Shown: piece after piece, positions 1-9,142 of the stretch
How positions within the stretch are numbered: position 1 is the first letter of the stretch
How the letters are laid out: the number at the start of each line of letters is the position of its first letter
Assembly (NCBI GenBank): GCA_036677505.1
Contig: JAVBWK010000028.1
Location: forward strand, 3,938 to 67,937
Reading direction: 5' to 3'
DNA length: 64,000 nucleotides
Source: UBA2227 sp036677505
Lineage (GTDB): Bacteria; Bacillota_I; Bacilli_A; Erysipelotrichales; Erysipelotrichaceae
Position numbers and translations under genes: made by a program
The notes under the pieces: model-generated
What the model was told of the DNA's origin: nothing
The model's database searches: none
What the model saw: the letters and a program-made list of their open reading frames with translations, nothing else

Positions 1-688
1 TACAGTGAAACAGATGATGATCAATGACGTAGAGTTGATTGCTTGACTGTATTTCTTTGAATATATCTTTAAAGGTCTGACCGTTTTGCATCCGATATTG
101 AATCTCCCCAGACAGAAGCGGTGATACACCGTGAAAAATCTTGGAGAAATCCTGGTGTGCATCGTCTGTGTCACTTAAAAATGGATCACATTTATCTCCG
201 GCCTCCGGTAACTTATAAATCGCGCCGGGCTGAATGGTCCGCTTGGTATTTTCAAAAGGCGGGATTCGCTTAAGCGCATCCAAAATGCGATCCTGCTCCA
301 TCAAAATAACATTGGCATACTTGCCCATCAGTTCTACTGCAATAGTGTGAATGGTCAGATCGCCCAAATCATTGCGCGTCTCCACGGTCAGATGCACGAT
401 GCGGTCATAACCGATCTGCTCGATCTGTTTGATCAGTCCGCCTTCGATATGCTTGCGCAACAACATGACAAAATGACTCGGTTCTTCCGGAGTACTGTAG
501 GGCATATCAGAAAACTGCAAACGGTTGTACACCGAGTGGCAGGAAATGATCAGATTGTATTTCTTCTGATTAAAGCAATGAAAAATGATTTCCGTCTGGG
601 AAACCTGATAAATCTTGTTGATGCGCAAGGGCAACACCTTTTTCAGTTCAGCCGTCAGCCGATCAAGCAAAATACCATCCAAGGCCAT
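1..688 (-). CDS. rqcH: RqcH/NFACT-family ribosome quality control protein (N-terminal part, runs off the left edge)
   Basis: Translating the complement from the ATG at 688-686 gives 229 uninterrupted codons that leave the window. The protein opens MALDGILLDRLTAEL and continues with RINKIYQVSQ, a lone YNRLQFSD segment and MLLRKHIEGG, the typical start of NFACT-N (Rqc2/FbpA) proteins. The family binds stalled 50S subunits carrying peptidyl-tRNA and directs alanine tailing of the nascent chain; older annotations call it fibronectin-binding protein. A ribosome site (gaaaggg) lies just upstream of the start. It diverges from gmk. The C-terminal NFACT-R part is not visible, so completeness cannot be judged. 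The family call rests on recognised sequence. Confidence 0.85.
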   Translation of the reverse strand, partial: MALDGILLDRLTAELKKVLPLRINKIYQVSQTEIIFHCFNQKKYNLIISCHSVYNRLQFSDMPYSTPEEPSHFVMLLRKHIEGGLIKQIEQIGYDRIVHLTVETRNDLGDLTIHTIAVELMGKYANVILMEQDRILDALKRIPPFENTKRTIQPGAIYKLPEAGDKCDPFLSDTDDAHQDFSKIFHGVSPLLSGEIQYRMQNGQTFKDIFKEIQSSNQLYVIDHHLFHC

Positions 689-726
689 AATCGAATCACC
701 CTTTCATAAAAAACATTATAACATAT

Positions 727-755
727 TTGACATACCGGGTGGTTGTGAGTATCAT
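727..755 (+). promoter_or_regulatory. Promoter of gmk
   Basis: TTGACA at 727-732 and TATCAT at 750-755 with a 17-base spacer form a sigma-A type promoter. Transcription would start near 762, which excludes the upstream ATG at 758 as the gmk start and supports 776. Confidence 0.6.
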
Positions 756-775
756 TAATGAAAGGACCGGTGATC

Positions 776-1354
776 ATGATGAAAAAAGGCCTTTTAGTCG
801 TATTGAGCGGACCCAGTGGGGTGGGCAAAGGTACCATCCGCGACTTGTTTATCCGCCGCCCCGAATTAAATCTCACTTTCTCAATATCGATGACGACCCG
901 CAACAAACGGGCAACGGAAACCGACGGTGTCGATTATTATTTTGTCAGCCGGGAACGTTTCGAACACGCGATCGCCAACGACCAACTGCTGGAATGGGCC
1001 GAGTTTGTCGGTAACTACTATGGAACACCCTTGGCTGAGGTCGAGCGGCTTCGTCAACAGGGGAAAAACGTTCTGTTGGAAATCGAAGTGCAGGGAGCCC
1101 TTCAGATCAAAGAGAAATGCCCGGATGCCCTGACGATCTTCATCGTTCCGCCCAGCATGGATGAATTGGAACGGCGTATCCGCGGACGTCGCAGCGAACC
1201 GGAAGAAATCGTTCAGCAACGCCTCAACAAAGCCTCCAAAGAAATGGAACTGACCGGACAGTACCGCTACGTGGTATGCAATGAAGACCCGCAGCTTGCC
1301 GCCGATATCATTTCCGTCATCATCAAACGTCACATGGAAGCGGTCAGCAGTTAG
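776..1354 (+). CDS. gmk: Guanylate kinase
   Basis: Phosphorylates GMP to GDP with ATP in purine nucleotide metabolism, in the cytosol. The 192-residue product has the P-loop GPSGVGKGT at residues 12-20, the GMP-binding stretch SMTTRNKRATETDGVDYYFV and the lid region RIRGRRSEPEEIVQQRL, and is of normal family length. The start was chosen at ATG 776 because aaagga (761-766) sits at good distance and the promoter excludes the earlier ATG. In many Bacillota gmk is followed by rpoZ and coaBC before priA; both are absent here and a terminator separates gmk from priA. Confidence 0.96.
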   Translation: MMKKGLLVVLSGPSGVGKGTIRDLFIRRPELNLTFSISMTTRNKRATETDGVDYYFVSRERFEHAIANDQLLEWAEFVGNYYGTPLAEVERLRQQGKNVLLEIEVQGALQIKEKCPDALTIFIVPPSMDELERRIRGRRSEPEEIVQQRLNKASKEMELTGQYRYVVCNEDPQLAADIISVIIKRHMEAVSS

Positions 1355-1365
1355 CCGCTTTTTTT
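1338..1365 (+). terminator. Intrinsic terminator of gmk
   Basis: AAGCGG (1338-1343) pairs with CCGCTT (1355-1360), followed by a T run. The stem overlaps the last codons of gmk. Confidence 0.65.
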
Positions 1366-1367
1366 GT

Positions 1368-1395
1368 TTGGACCCATCGGTCCATCGTGTATAAT
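1368..1395 (+). promoter_or_regulatory. Promoter of the priA-thiN operon with a small palindrome
   Basis: TTGGAC at 1368-1373 and TATAAT at 1390-1395 are 16 bases apart. A 6-base inverted repeat, TGGACC and GGTCCA (1369-1374 and 1379-1384), lies between them and could be an operator or a chance palindrome. Confidence 0.55.
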
Positions 1396-1413
1396 AAAGG
1401 AAGGAGGATCTCT

Positions 1414-3552
1414 ATGCGCATCATCAACGTCTGGGTCGAACATCCCTTGGGATTAGAGACACCGCTGACCTACCGGTGTCCGTTTGATCATGTTGAAAAA
1501 GGCATGCGTGTCAGTGTTTCTCTTAACCGTCAGACGGTGGTCGGCATTGTCAGTGATCTGGATGTCGAACTTCCCGAAGGCATTGAAATCAAAGAAGTGA
1601 TCGCACTTCTGGATGATCAGCCCATACTCAACGAAGAACTTCAGCAGCTTGCTTTGTGGATGGCTTCGGACACCATCTGCGATCCCATCAGCTGTTTTAA
1701 AACGATTTTACCGCCGGTGTTGAAACCGCAGTCCAATACTCAGAAAGCGAAGACGGAGAAATGGCTGATCGCCAATAGCGGAAACTTCGAACTGACGGCT
1801 AAGCAGAAGGAGCTTTATGAATCCATCCGATCCGCCGGTGAGGTGCCATATGGTTCGGTATCCTCCGCCGCACTGCGCAACAAACTCATCGAGAAGAGCG
1901 CGCTTCGTATCGATATCCGCGAAGTGTCCTATCAGCCCAAAGTTAAAAAATATACGCCATCCGATCTGATTCTCTCAGTCGATCAGCAGAAAGTCATCGA
2001 TGGCATTGATCTTCAAACCCATTCTGTGAATCTGATTTTCGGAGCGACCGGCAGCGGTAAGACCGAGATCTATATGCGCATGGCCGAAAAAGTGATTGAA
2101 GAAGGTAAGCAGGTGATTTTGCTTGTTCCGGAAATCTCACTGACCCCGCAAATGCTCGATCGTTTTTATCAGCGTTTTGGCGATGATATCATCGTCTATC
2201 ACTCCCATCTCAACCCGCAGCAGCGCTACCAACAGTATATGCGTGCCAAAGGTCAGGAGGCATCCATTGCCATCGGCACCCGATCCGCTGTGTTTCTGCC
2301 GTTTGAGCAATTGGGATGTATCATTCTGGATGAAGAACATGATACCAGCTTTAAACAGGACAAAGCCCCGTTTTACCATGCCCGCGATATCGCGATCCAT
2401 CGAGGCGAAACGTTTCAGTGTCCGGTGATTTTGGGATCGGCCACCCCGGCCATGGAAACCTATGCCCGGGCGATCAAAGGCGTATATCATCTGTATACTT
2501 TGAATCAGCGGATCACCAGTGCCATGGCTCAGGTGACCCTTGTCGATACCCGACAGCTGCTGCGCCAGCGTAAAAACAGCGAGCTGAGCGATGACCTGAT
2601 CCAAGCCATTGCCCAACGTTTACATCTTAAACAGCAAGTCATCCTGCTGCTCAACCGGCGGGGATATATGCCGATCCTTACCTGCAGGCAATGTCAAAGC
2701 GTGGCTATGTGCCCGCAGTGTGATGTGGCCTTGGCTTACCATAAAGCCGGACAGAAAGCAACCTGCCATGTGTGCGGTTACACCCAGACTTCCTTGAAAT
2801 GTACGTCCTGTGGAGGTTCGCAGTGGCAGGGATCGGGCTTTGCGACCCAGCGACTGGAAGAACAGCTCAAACATCATTTTCCATCGGCAAGAGTGCTGCG
2901 CATGGATGCCGATACGACCCGAAAAACCGACGGACATGCGACCTTACTGAAAGCCTTTGCTCAGGGGCAGGCCGATATTCTGGTCGGTACCCAGATGATT
3001 GCCAAAGGACTCGATATACCCAATGTGACGCTGGTCGGCATTTTACAAGGGGATGCGGCCATGGGTCGGCCGGACTACCGCAGCGTAGAGAATACTTTTG
3101 CGATGATGGTTCAGGCCGCCGGACGCAGCGGACGCTCCAGTTTGGGGGGTGAAGTCATCATTCAAGCCTATGATATCCGGCATTACGCCGTTCAATATGC
3201 CCGAAATCAGGATTATGTTTCCTTCTTTAATCATGAAATGCGCTATCGCCATCAAGGTCAGTATCCGCCATATACGTATCTGATCGCTTTGACGGTATCC
3301 GATGATCAATGGGAGAAAGCCCGCAGCCTGGCAGTCGAACTTTCCGGAATCTGTCGGATGGATGAGACATTCAAAACCTTAGGACCGGCGGATTTGGGCA
3401 AAATCAAAGGGAAATTCCGCTATCGGATCGTGTGCAAAGGCAAAGATTTGGAGCATATGAAAGACTTTGTCCGAGCGCAGATCTTGCCAATCAAACGCAA
3501 GAGCGGGAAGACACAAATCAGCATCAATGTATCGCCAATGGGCTTACCATAA
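1414..3552 (+). CDS. priA: Primosomal protein N', replication restart helicase PriA
   Basis: A 3'-5' superfamily 2 DNA helicase that recognises abandoned forks and reloads the replisome. The 712-residue product has the N-terminal 3' DNA-binding region, Walker A GATGSGKTE near residue 210, a DEEH box (ILDEEHDTSFKQD) near 305, and a zinc-binding stretch with paired cysteines (CRQCQ, CPQC, CHVC, CTSC) around residues 430-475, followed by helicase motifs V and VI (GTQMIAKGLD, QAAGRSGR). The start at ATG 1414 follows a strong aaggagg site; an upstream in-frame GTG at 1387 lies within the promoter and was rejected. First gene of a long operon. def and fmt, usual neighbours of priA, are not here. 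Confidence 0.96.
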   Translation: MRIINVWVEHPLGLETPLTYRCPFDHVEKGMRVSVSLNRQTVVGIVSDLDVELPEGIEIKEVIALLDDQPILNEELQQLALWMASDTICDPISCFKTILPPVLKPQSNTQKAKTEKWLIANSGNFELTAKQKELYESIRSAGEVPYGSVSSAALRNKLIEKSALRIDIREVSYQPKVKKYTPSDLILSVDQQKVIDGIDLQTHSVNLIFGATGSGKTEIYMRMAEKVIEEGKQVILLVPEISLTPQMLDRFYQRFGDDIIVYHSHLNPQQRYQQYMRAKGQEASIAIGTRSAVFLPFEQLGCIILDEEHDTSFKQDKAPFYHARDIAIHRGETFQCPVILGSATPAMETYARAIKGVYHLYTLNQRITSAMAQVTLVDTRQLLRQRKNSELSDDLIQAIAQRLHLKQQVILLLNRRGYMPILTCRQCQSVAMCPQCDVALAYHKAGQKATCHVCGYTQTSLKCTSCGGSQWQGSGFATQRLEEQLKHHFPSARVLRMDADTTRKTDGHATLLKAFAQGQADILVGTQMIAKGLDIPNVTLVGILQGDAAMGRPDYRSVENTFAMMVQAAGRSGRSSLGGEVIIQAYDIRHYAVQYARNQDYVSFFNHEMRYRHQGQYPPYTYLIALTVSDDQWEKARSLAVELSGICRMDETFKTLGPADLGKIKGKFRYRIVCKGKDLEHMKDFVRAQILPIKRKSGKTQISINVSPMGLP

Positions 3553-3565
3553 GGGAGGACAGAAC

Positions 3566-4816
3566 ATGATCGCACGTGAAGAAGCTTATCATATCCTTAC
3601 TCAAGTCGTCATTTCAAAACAGTATGCCAATTTACTGTTAAAAAACTGCACAGCCGATTCCATCGATATGTCCTTGATCACCCGCATCGTATACGGGACC
3701 TTACAGCACTACCGCTATCTGGAATATCAGTGGGCCGATCTGATCAAAAAACGTCCACCCGAAGAAATCGTGGTCCTTATCAACATGTCGGTGTATCAGC
3801 GTTACATGATGGACAAAGTACCGCCTTATGCCATCATCAATGAGGCAGTCAGCATTGCCAAGAAAATCCTGAAAGGGCAGTATGCCGGTCTGGTCAATGC
3901 GATCTTGCGACAGGTACTGACACGTCCCAGCCGCCATGTCATCATGGAAAACAAAGCTGAGAAACTGGCGATCGAGACCAGTCATCCGGTATGGCTGGTG
4001 CATATGTGGCGCAAACAGCTGGGTGAACAAGAAACTGAAGCACTGTGTCATAAAAACAATGTGACACCGCCGTTGCACGTACGTGTCAATCCGTTGAAAG
4101 CAACCCTTGATCAGGTGTTGTCCTCGGGTCTCTTTGAGATATCCGATGCATCTTTGGGGTCACTTACGGCCGATCCCAAGGTTGTCAAAGATGAAGTGTT
4201 CACTTCGGGGAAAGTGATCATTCAGGATGAAAACAGTCAGCGGGTCGTTGTGTTTACGGATGTGAAGCCCGGTGAGAAAGTGCTTGATGTATGCAGTGCT
4301 CCGGGAACCAAGACCGTGCAAATGGCCGGGATTATGCAAAATCAGGGAAGCATCCTGGCTCTGGATGTTCACGGACATCGGATCAAACTGGTGGAAAATC
4401 TGGCGGAAAAAAGCGGGGCAACTATCGTTAAAGCTAAATTCGCCGATGCCACCCATCTTCCTTTGTCAATCAAAAATGAAACGTTTGATACCGTTCTGAT
4501 TGATGCGCCGTGCAGCGGACTGGGCGTCTTGCGTCGCAAACCGGACATAAAGATGACGATCCAACCCGCCGATCTGGATGATATCCAGAAGCTTCAGGCT
4601 GAAATACTCAATGAGACATGTCACTGCGTCAAAGTCGGCGGTAAACTCATTTATGCGACCTGCACGATCAATAAAAAAGAAAATCAATTACAAATACAAA
4701 ACTTTCTGTCCGCTCATCCGCAGTTTGAACTGATCGATCAGCAGCAGTATCTGCCGCATCAGAGTGACGGGGACGGTTTTTACATGGCAAAACTTATCAG
4801 AGTGCGCGAAATATGA
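3566..4816 (+). CDS. rsmB: 16S rRNA m5C967 methyltransferase RsmB
   Basis: S-adenosylmethionine-dependent cytosine-C5 methyltransferase of 16S rRNA. The 416-residue protein has an N-terminal NusB-like helical domain (about 1-140), the SAM-binding motif DVCSAPGTKT at 241-250, and the two family cysteines in DAPCSGLG (C316) and YATCTINKKEN (C366). The start at ATG 3566 sits behind ggaggac, 13 bases after priA ends. An open frame extends upstream inside priA but has no ribosome site. Normal family length. Confidence 0.95.
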   Translation: MIAREEAYHILTQVVISKQYANLLLKNCTADSIDMSLITRIVYGTLQHYRYLEYQWADLIKKRPPEEIVVLINMSVYQRYMMDKVPPYAIINEAVSIAKKILKGQYAGLVNAILRQVLTRPSRHVIMENKAEKLAIETSHPVWLVHMWRKQLGEQETEALCHKNNVTPPLHVRVNPLKATLDQVLSSGLFEISDASLGSLTADPKVVKDEVFTSGKVIIQDENSQRVVVFTDVKPGEKVLDVCSAPGTKTVQMAGIMQNQGSILALDVHGHRIKLVENLAEKSGATIVKAKFADATHLPLSIKNETFDTVLIDAPCSGLGVLRRKPDIKMTIQPADLDDIQKLQAEILNETCHCVKVGGKLIYATCTINKKENQLQIQNFLSAHPQFELIDQQQYLPHQSDGDGFYMAKLIRVREI

Positions 4817-4838
4817 TAAAATATTTGATGGTGATGTA

Positions 4839-5876
4839 ATGAAGACGATTTATGATTACACTTATGACCAGCTGGGTGAGCTGATGCTTTCCGTCGGTGA
4901 GAAGAAATATCGCGGCCAGCAGCTGTTTGAATGGCTGTACCGCAAGCGCGTCACATCCATCGATGATATGACCGATATTTCTGTTAAACTCAAAGACTGG
5001 CTCAAAAACAACGTGCAGATGTCGCCCATCACGCTCAAAACGCGTCAGGTGGCCAGTGACGGCACGGTCAAATATTTGTTTGCGATGCAAGATGGGGCGT
5101 TGTGTGAAACGGTGCTGATGCACTACAGTTACGGTAAAAGCCTGTGTGTCTCCTCGCAAATCGGCTGCAACATGGGTTGCACTTTTTGTGCATCTGGCTT
5201 ACTGAAGAAAACCCGCAACCTGACCAGCGGTGAAATGGTCGCTCAGGTGCTCTATGTTCAGCAAGAACTTGACTTGCAACAGGAAAGGGTCAGTCATGTC
5301 GTGGTCATGGGGACCGGAGAGCCGTTTGATAACTACGATAACGTACTCAACTTCCTATATACCATCAATCACGACCGCGGTCTGGCCATCGGTGCGCGCC
5401 ATCTGACCGTATCGACCTGCGGACTGGTCGATGGCATCCGTAAATTTGCCCATGAGCCGATCCAGGTCAACCTGGCCATTTCGCTTCATGCTCCCAATGA
5501 TGAACTTAGGACATCGCTGATGCCCATCAACCGGGCCTATCCGTTGGCTGATCTGATGGAAGCCATGCGTTATTACATGTCAAAATCCAACCGAAGGGTT
5601 ACCTATGAATATATTTTATTGCAAGGGATCAATGATTCTGATGCCCATGCCCGTCAGCTCGCCGATATGATCCGAGGACAGAATGCTTATGTCAATCTGA
5701 TTCCGTACAATCCGGTCGATGAGCACGGATATAAAAAAGTAGGTGTCAAAGAAGCGTTGCGTTTTTATGATCAGTTGCATAAGGCCGGAGTCAAATGCAC
5801 CTTGCGTCAGGAGCACGGTGCTGATATCGATGCGGCTTGCGGGCAGTTGCGGGCCAAACATGAAAGGAAACGATGA
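4839..5876 (+). CDS. rlmN: 23S rRNA (A2503-C2) / tRNA (A37-C2) methyltransferase RlmN
   Basis: Radical SAM methyltransferase acting on A2503 of 23S rRNA and A37 of some tRNAs. The 345-residue protein shows the CX3CX2C cluster motif CNMGCTFC at residues 110-117, the GTGEP motif (MGTGEPFDNYDN) and a C-terminal cysteine in KCTLRQEHG consistent with the catalytic pair. The start at ATG 4839 lies 22 bases after rsmB; the ribosome site is weak, so translational coupling is likely. Operon member between rsmB and stp, the usual Bacillota order. Confidence 0.96.
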   Translation: MKTIYDYTYDQLGELMLSVGEKKYRGQQLFEWLYRKRVTSIDDMTDISVKLKDWLKNNVQMSPITLKTRQVASDGTVKYLFAMQDGALCETVLMHYSYGKSLCVSSQIGCNMGCTFCASGLLKKTRNLTSGEMVAQVLYVQQELDLQQERVSHVVVMGTGEPFDNYDNVLNFLYTINHDRGLAIGARHLTVSTCGLVDGIRKFAHEPIQVNLAISLHAPNDELRTSLMPINRAYPLADLMEAMRYYMSKSNRRVTYEYILLQGINDSDAHARQLADMIRGQNAYVNLIPYNPVDEHGYKKVGVKEALRFYDQLHKAGVKCTLRQEHGADIDAACGQLRAKHERKR

Positions 5877-5877
5877 T

Positions 5878-6615
5878 ATGAACATTGCCGGGGCCAGCGA
5901 TCGCGGCTACCTTCGCGCAAACAACCAGGACAGCTATTTGATTCAGCGCACTTTTGATGCGGTTTTGGCCGTGGTTTGCGATGGGATCGGCGGGGCGCGG
6001 GCAGGGGATGTCGCATCCTCGGTGTCCTGCCGGATGATGGAAGATCTGTTTTTGAAGAAAGAAAAATTTTCGGATATCGATGACGGAAAACTATGGCTGA
6101 AAAGTGCCATTACCGAAGTCAATCAGCATATCGTCTCTTTATCGCGAAACGTAGAAGATTATCAGGGGATGGGAACAACGATGGTTGCCGCCCTGTTTAC
6201 TCCGTTTGGAGTGATTTGTGCCAATGTGGGTGACAGCCGGATTTACGGAATCAACGATCGCCTGATTTTGCTCAGCGATGATCATACTTTGGTCAATGAG
6301 TTGGTCAAACTGGGGAAAATCAGTGCTGAAGATGCTCATCGGCATCCCAACCGCAACATGCTGACCAATGCCATCGGCATTGGCATCCAAATCGACATCG
6401 ATGTCTTTACAAGGGATGAGTCCTTCGATTATCTGCTGCTGTGCTCAGACGGATTGCACGGATATGTGGATATGGCCGATGCCTTGACAGAAATCCTGAG
6501 TGATAAAAAAGTTGAATCAAAAGTAAAAGAACTGATTCTTTTGGCTAATCAGGCCGGCGGTTATGACAATACGACGGTCATTCTTTGCGATATGCGAGGT
6601 GACGTCCATGAGTGA
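5878..6615 (+). CDS. stp: PP2C-type serine/threonine phosphatase, partner of PrkC
   Basis: Metal-dependent protein phosphatase that reverses phosphorylation by the PASTA kinase encoded next. The 245-residue product has PP2C motifs in order: ASDRGYLRANNQDS, VVCDGIGGARAGD, GMGTTM, NVGDSRIY, LLCSDGLHGY and GGYDNTTV, with the metal-binding aspartates retained. Start ATG 5878 follows aaaggaaac and comes one base after the rlmN stop. It overlaps prkC by 8 bases, as in many Bacillota, so phosphatase and kinase are co-produced. Confidence 0.94.
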   Translation: MNIAGASDRGYLRANNQDSYLIQRTFDAVLAVVCDGIGGARAGDVASSVSCRMMEDLFLKKEKFSDIDDGKLWLKSAITEVNQHIVSLSRNVEDYQGMGTTMVAALFTPFGVICANVGDSRIYGINDRLILLSDDHTLVNELVKLGKISAEDAHRHPNRNMLTNAIGIGIQIDIDVFTRDESFDYLLLCSDGLHGYVDMADALTEILSDKKVESKVKELILLANQAGGYDNTTVILCDMRGDVHE

Positions 6616-8266
6616 GATGATCAAAGGCCGTTACATGATTTTATCGCGCTTAGGAGAGGGGGGCATGGCGGATGTGTATCTGGCCATGGATACCTTGCTC
6701 AATCGCGAAGTAGCTATCAAAGTACTGCGCGGTGAACTGGCAACAGATGCCGTATCTTTATTGCGTTTTAAACGGGAGGCCAATGCGGTCAGTATGCTCA
6801 ATCATCGCAACATCGTCGAGATATTTGATGTCGGTGAAGAAGAGGGCAAGCACTTTATCGTGATGGAATTGGTTCGGGGCAAAACGCTGAAACAGCTGAT
6901 ATCCCAACGAGGAGCCATGGATAAAGAAGAGGCTATGGTCATCATGAAGCAGCTGATCGCTGCCGTGGCGGAAGCGCATCGGAACAACATCATCCACCGG
7001 GATATCAAACCGCAGAACGTGCTGGTCAAAGATGACGGGACCGTCAAAATCACCGACTTCGGCATTGCATTGGCCCAGGATGCCATGCAGCTGACCCAAA
7101 CCGATGCTGTCATGGGATCGGTTCATTATCTGGCTCCTGAGTGTGCTCGCGGAGAAGCGGCGAGCAATCAAAGCGATGTCTACTCTTTAGGAATCGTGCT
7201 CTATGAACTGTTGCGCGGTGAAGTTCCTTTTACCGGTGATGCTCCGGTTCAGATCGCAATCAAGCATATGCGCGAAGAAGTTCCCAGTATCCGTGAGTTT
7301 AATCCGACCTTACCGCAGTCGCTGGAAAATATCATCATCAGAGCGACCGCAAAGAATAAGAATCTGCGCTACGCATCGGTCAAGGACATGGGTGATGATC
7401 TGATGACCTGTCTGAGTGATGCCCGAAAGAAAGAGCCGAGAATCGTTTTGGCGGATGATGATAACGACAGTTCGACCATCGTGATCGATCAGGTATCAGC
7501 GGCACAGCCGGTTGCGGAGGTTAAATCGCCGGTGGCCACGATTCTGGCCGCATTAGGCATCAGCGGAGTGATCATCGCTCTGGCCTTTGCGGTGTTCTCT
7601 ATGTTTTCGCCCGGACCGATCGATGATCGTTATGCGAATGTTCCGGATTTGACCGGACTCAATTATGAACAAGCCAAACTGGCTTTGGAAGAGAAGGGCT
7701 TGTCTTTATCTTCAAATGTCTTATACTCGCTGACCGAAGATATTCCGGCTGGGCAGATCATTTCGTTTTCACCGGCCATGGGAACCCGTGTTGAAAAGGG
7801 CAGCGTTGTTACGATCACGGTTTCGGAAGGAATTTATTTCGTCGTTGAGAACTATACCGGCAAAACGCTGGATGAGGTCAAAGCGTTGCTGGCCGGCACA
7901 CGGATCACGATCCGCAGTGAAAATGAGCCGTCAGCCACGGTGACTCCGGGCACGATCATCCGTCAGGAATTGCTGTTGGCCGGAGACCGTTTGGATCCGC
8001 GCCGATCCTATGAAATCAAGCTGGTCGTTGCTTCTTATGTCGAATGGATCATCCCGACTTCGATCATCGGCATGCGTATCGATGAAGCATCGCGTATGAT
8101 TGAGAATATGGGTCTGAAAGTGACCTTGAGCCGATTGTCGACCGAAGGTCTTACGCAGGAAGAACTGGAAAAAATCGTTTACAATGTGGTCACTGAGGTA
8201 TCTCCCGGTGTCGGGAGCTTATATATCCAATTTGAAGATTCATCCATCATTCTTTACTATTACTAA
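6608..8266 (+). CDS. prkC: Membrane serine/threonine protein kinase with PASTA domains
   Basis: Hanks-type receptor kinase sensing peptidoglycan fragments or lipid II and controlling cell wall synthesis and division. In the 552 residues: glycine loop LGEGGMADVY (15-24), Lys38 in VAIKVL, catalytic HRDIKPQN (130-137), ITDFG (148-152), APE-type motif LAPECARG, one membrane segment at about 309-333, then two clear PASTA repeats (about 342-407 and 408-476) and a weaker third to the end. The kinase is cytosolic, the PASTA part extracellular. Start ATG 6608 is fixed by the ATGAGTGA overlap with stp. Presence of this gene implies a peptidoglycan wall. Confidence 0.95.
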   Translation: MSEMIKGRYMILSRLGEGGMADVYLAMDTLLNREVAIKVLRGELATDAVSLLRFKREANAVSMLNHRNIVEIFDVGEEEGKHFIVMELVRGKTLKQLISQRGAMDKEEAMVIMKQLIAAVAEAHRNNIIHRDIKPQNVLVKDDGTVKITDFGIALAQDAMQLTQTDAVMGSVHYLAPECARGEAASNQSDVYSLGIVLYELLRGEVPFTGDAPVQIAIKHMREEVPSIREFNPTLPQSLENIIIRATAKNKNLRYASVKDMGDDLMTCLSDARKKEPRIVLADDDNDSSTIVIDQVSAAQPVAEVKSPVATILAALGISGVIIALAFAVFSMFSPGPIDDRYANVPDLTGLNYEQAKLALEEKGLSLSSNVLYSLTEDIPAGQIISFSPAMGTRVEKGSVVTITVSEGIYFVVENYTGKTLDEVKALLAGTRITIRSENEPSATVTPGTIIRQELLLAGDRLDPRRSYEIKLVVASYVEWIIPTSIIGMRIDEASRMIENMGLKVTLSRLSTEGLTQEELEKIVYNVVTEVSPGVGSLYIQFEDSSIILYYY

Positions 8267-8275
8267 GGAGAAGGC

Positions 8276-9142
8276 ATGCCGAAAGCAAGAGTCATTAAAA
8301 TTATTTCCAATCAGTATACAGTTTTTACTGAAGAAGGGCAGCGACTGTCAGCCGTCGCGATGGGTAAACTGCGCCTGAAGAAGTCACCGGTGGTCGGTGA
8401 CTGGGTCAATATCGAGCAGTTTCAGGATAAGTGGGGGATTCAAAGCATTGAACCGCGTTTCAATGAACTTATCCGGCCGCTGATTGCCAATGTCGATCAG
8501 GCGATGATCGTCACATCGATGATTCAACCGGATTTTTCGACGACCTTACTTGACCGCCTTATTTTTCTGATCAGTTATGCCAATATCGAACCGGTCATCG
8601 TGGTGACCAAATGTGATTTACTGCCTGAAGATGACCCGGTCTATCTGACGATCGGCGAATATCAGAAGGCAGGTTATCGTGTCCTGTTTGCCGGAAGGGG
8701 CATGTCGGTCGATCCGATCAAGGCAGCGCTCAAAGAAAAAGTCACGGTTCTGACCGGTCAGAGCGGGTCGGGGAAGTCATCACTGATCAACCGGATCGAC
8801 GGATCTTTCGAACTGATCACGCAGGAAATTTCTAAGGCTCTGGGCAGAGGTAAGCATACGACCCGTCACAGTGAGTTACATTATGTTGCTCAGGGATGGG
8901 TGGCGGATACTCCGGGATTTTCGTCACTGGACTTCTCGGCTATCGATAAGGATATTTTCCGTTGGATCGTCCCGGATTTCAAACCGTATCTCGGTAAATG
9001 CAAGTTTCGCAACTGTATGCACGAGAATGAACCGGGATGTGCAGTGAAGGCTGCTGTTGCCAGTAAGGATATATCGTCGATCCGTTATGAGAACTATCTT
9101 GAGTGTTTAAAACTGATTGAGGAAGAGAGGAAACCGTTATGA
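8276..9142 (+). CDS. rsgA: Ribosome small subunit maturation GTPase RsgA
   Basis: Circularly permuted GTPase that checks late 30S assembly. In the 288 residues: an N-terminal OB-fold, the G4 motif VTKCDL before the P-loop GQSGSGKSS, G3-like DTPGFSS, and a C-terminal zinc site (CKFRNCMHENEPGC). The ATG at 8276 follows aaggagaa, 9 bases after prkC. The prkC-rsgA-rpe-thiN order is conserved in Bacillota. Confidence 0.96.
   Translation: MPKARVIKIISNQYTVFTEEGQRLSAVAMGKLRLKKSPVVGDWVNIEQFQDKWGIQSIEPRFNELIRPLIANVDQAMIVTSMIQPDFSTTLLDRLIFLISYANIEPVIVVTKCDLLPEDDPVYLTIGEYQKAGYRVLFAGRGMSVDPIKAALKEKVTVLTGQSGSGKSSLINRIDGSFELITQEISKALGRGKHTTRHSELHYVAQGWVADTPGFSSLDFSAIDKDIFRWIVPDFKPYLGKCKFRNCMHENEPGCAVKAAVASKDISSIRYENYLECLKLIEEERKPL

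Noticed and set aside
347..709. 120-residue plus-strand frame near the left edge
   Set aside because: Antisense to the partial rqcH gene, which shows real NFACT motifs and its own ribosome site.
3467..3565. Upstream extension of rsmB inside priA
   Set aside because: No ribosome site and no family similarity; ATG 3566 has a strong site and gives a normal length.
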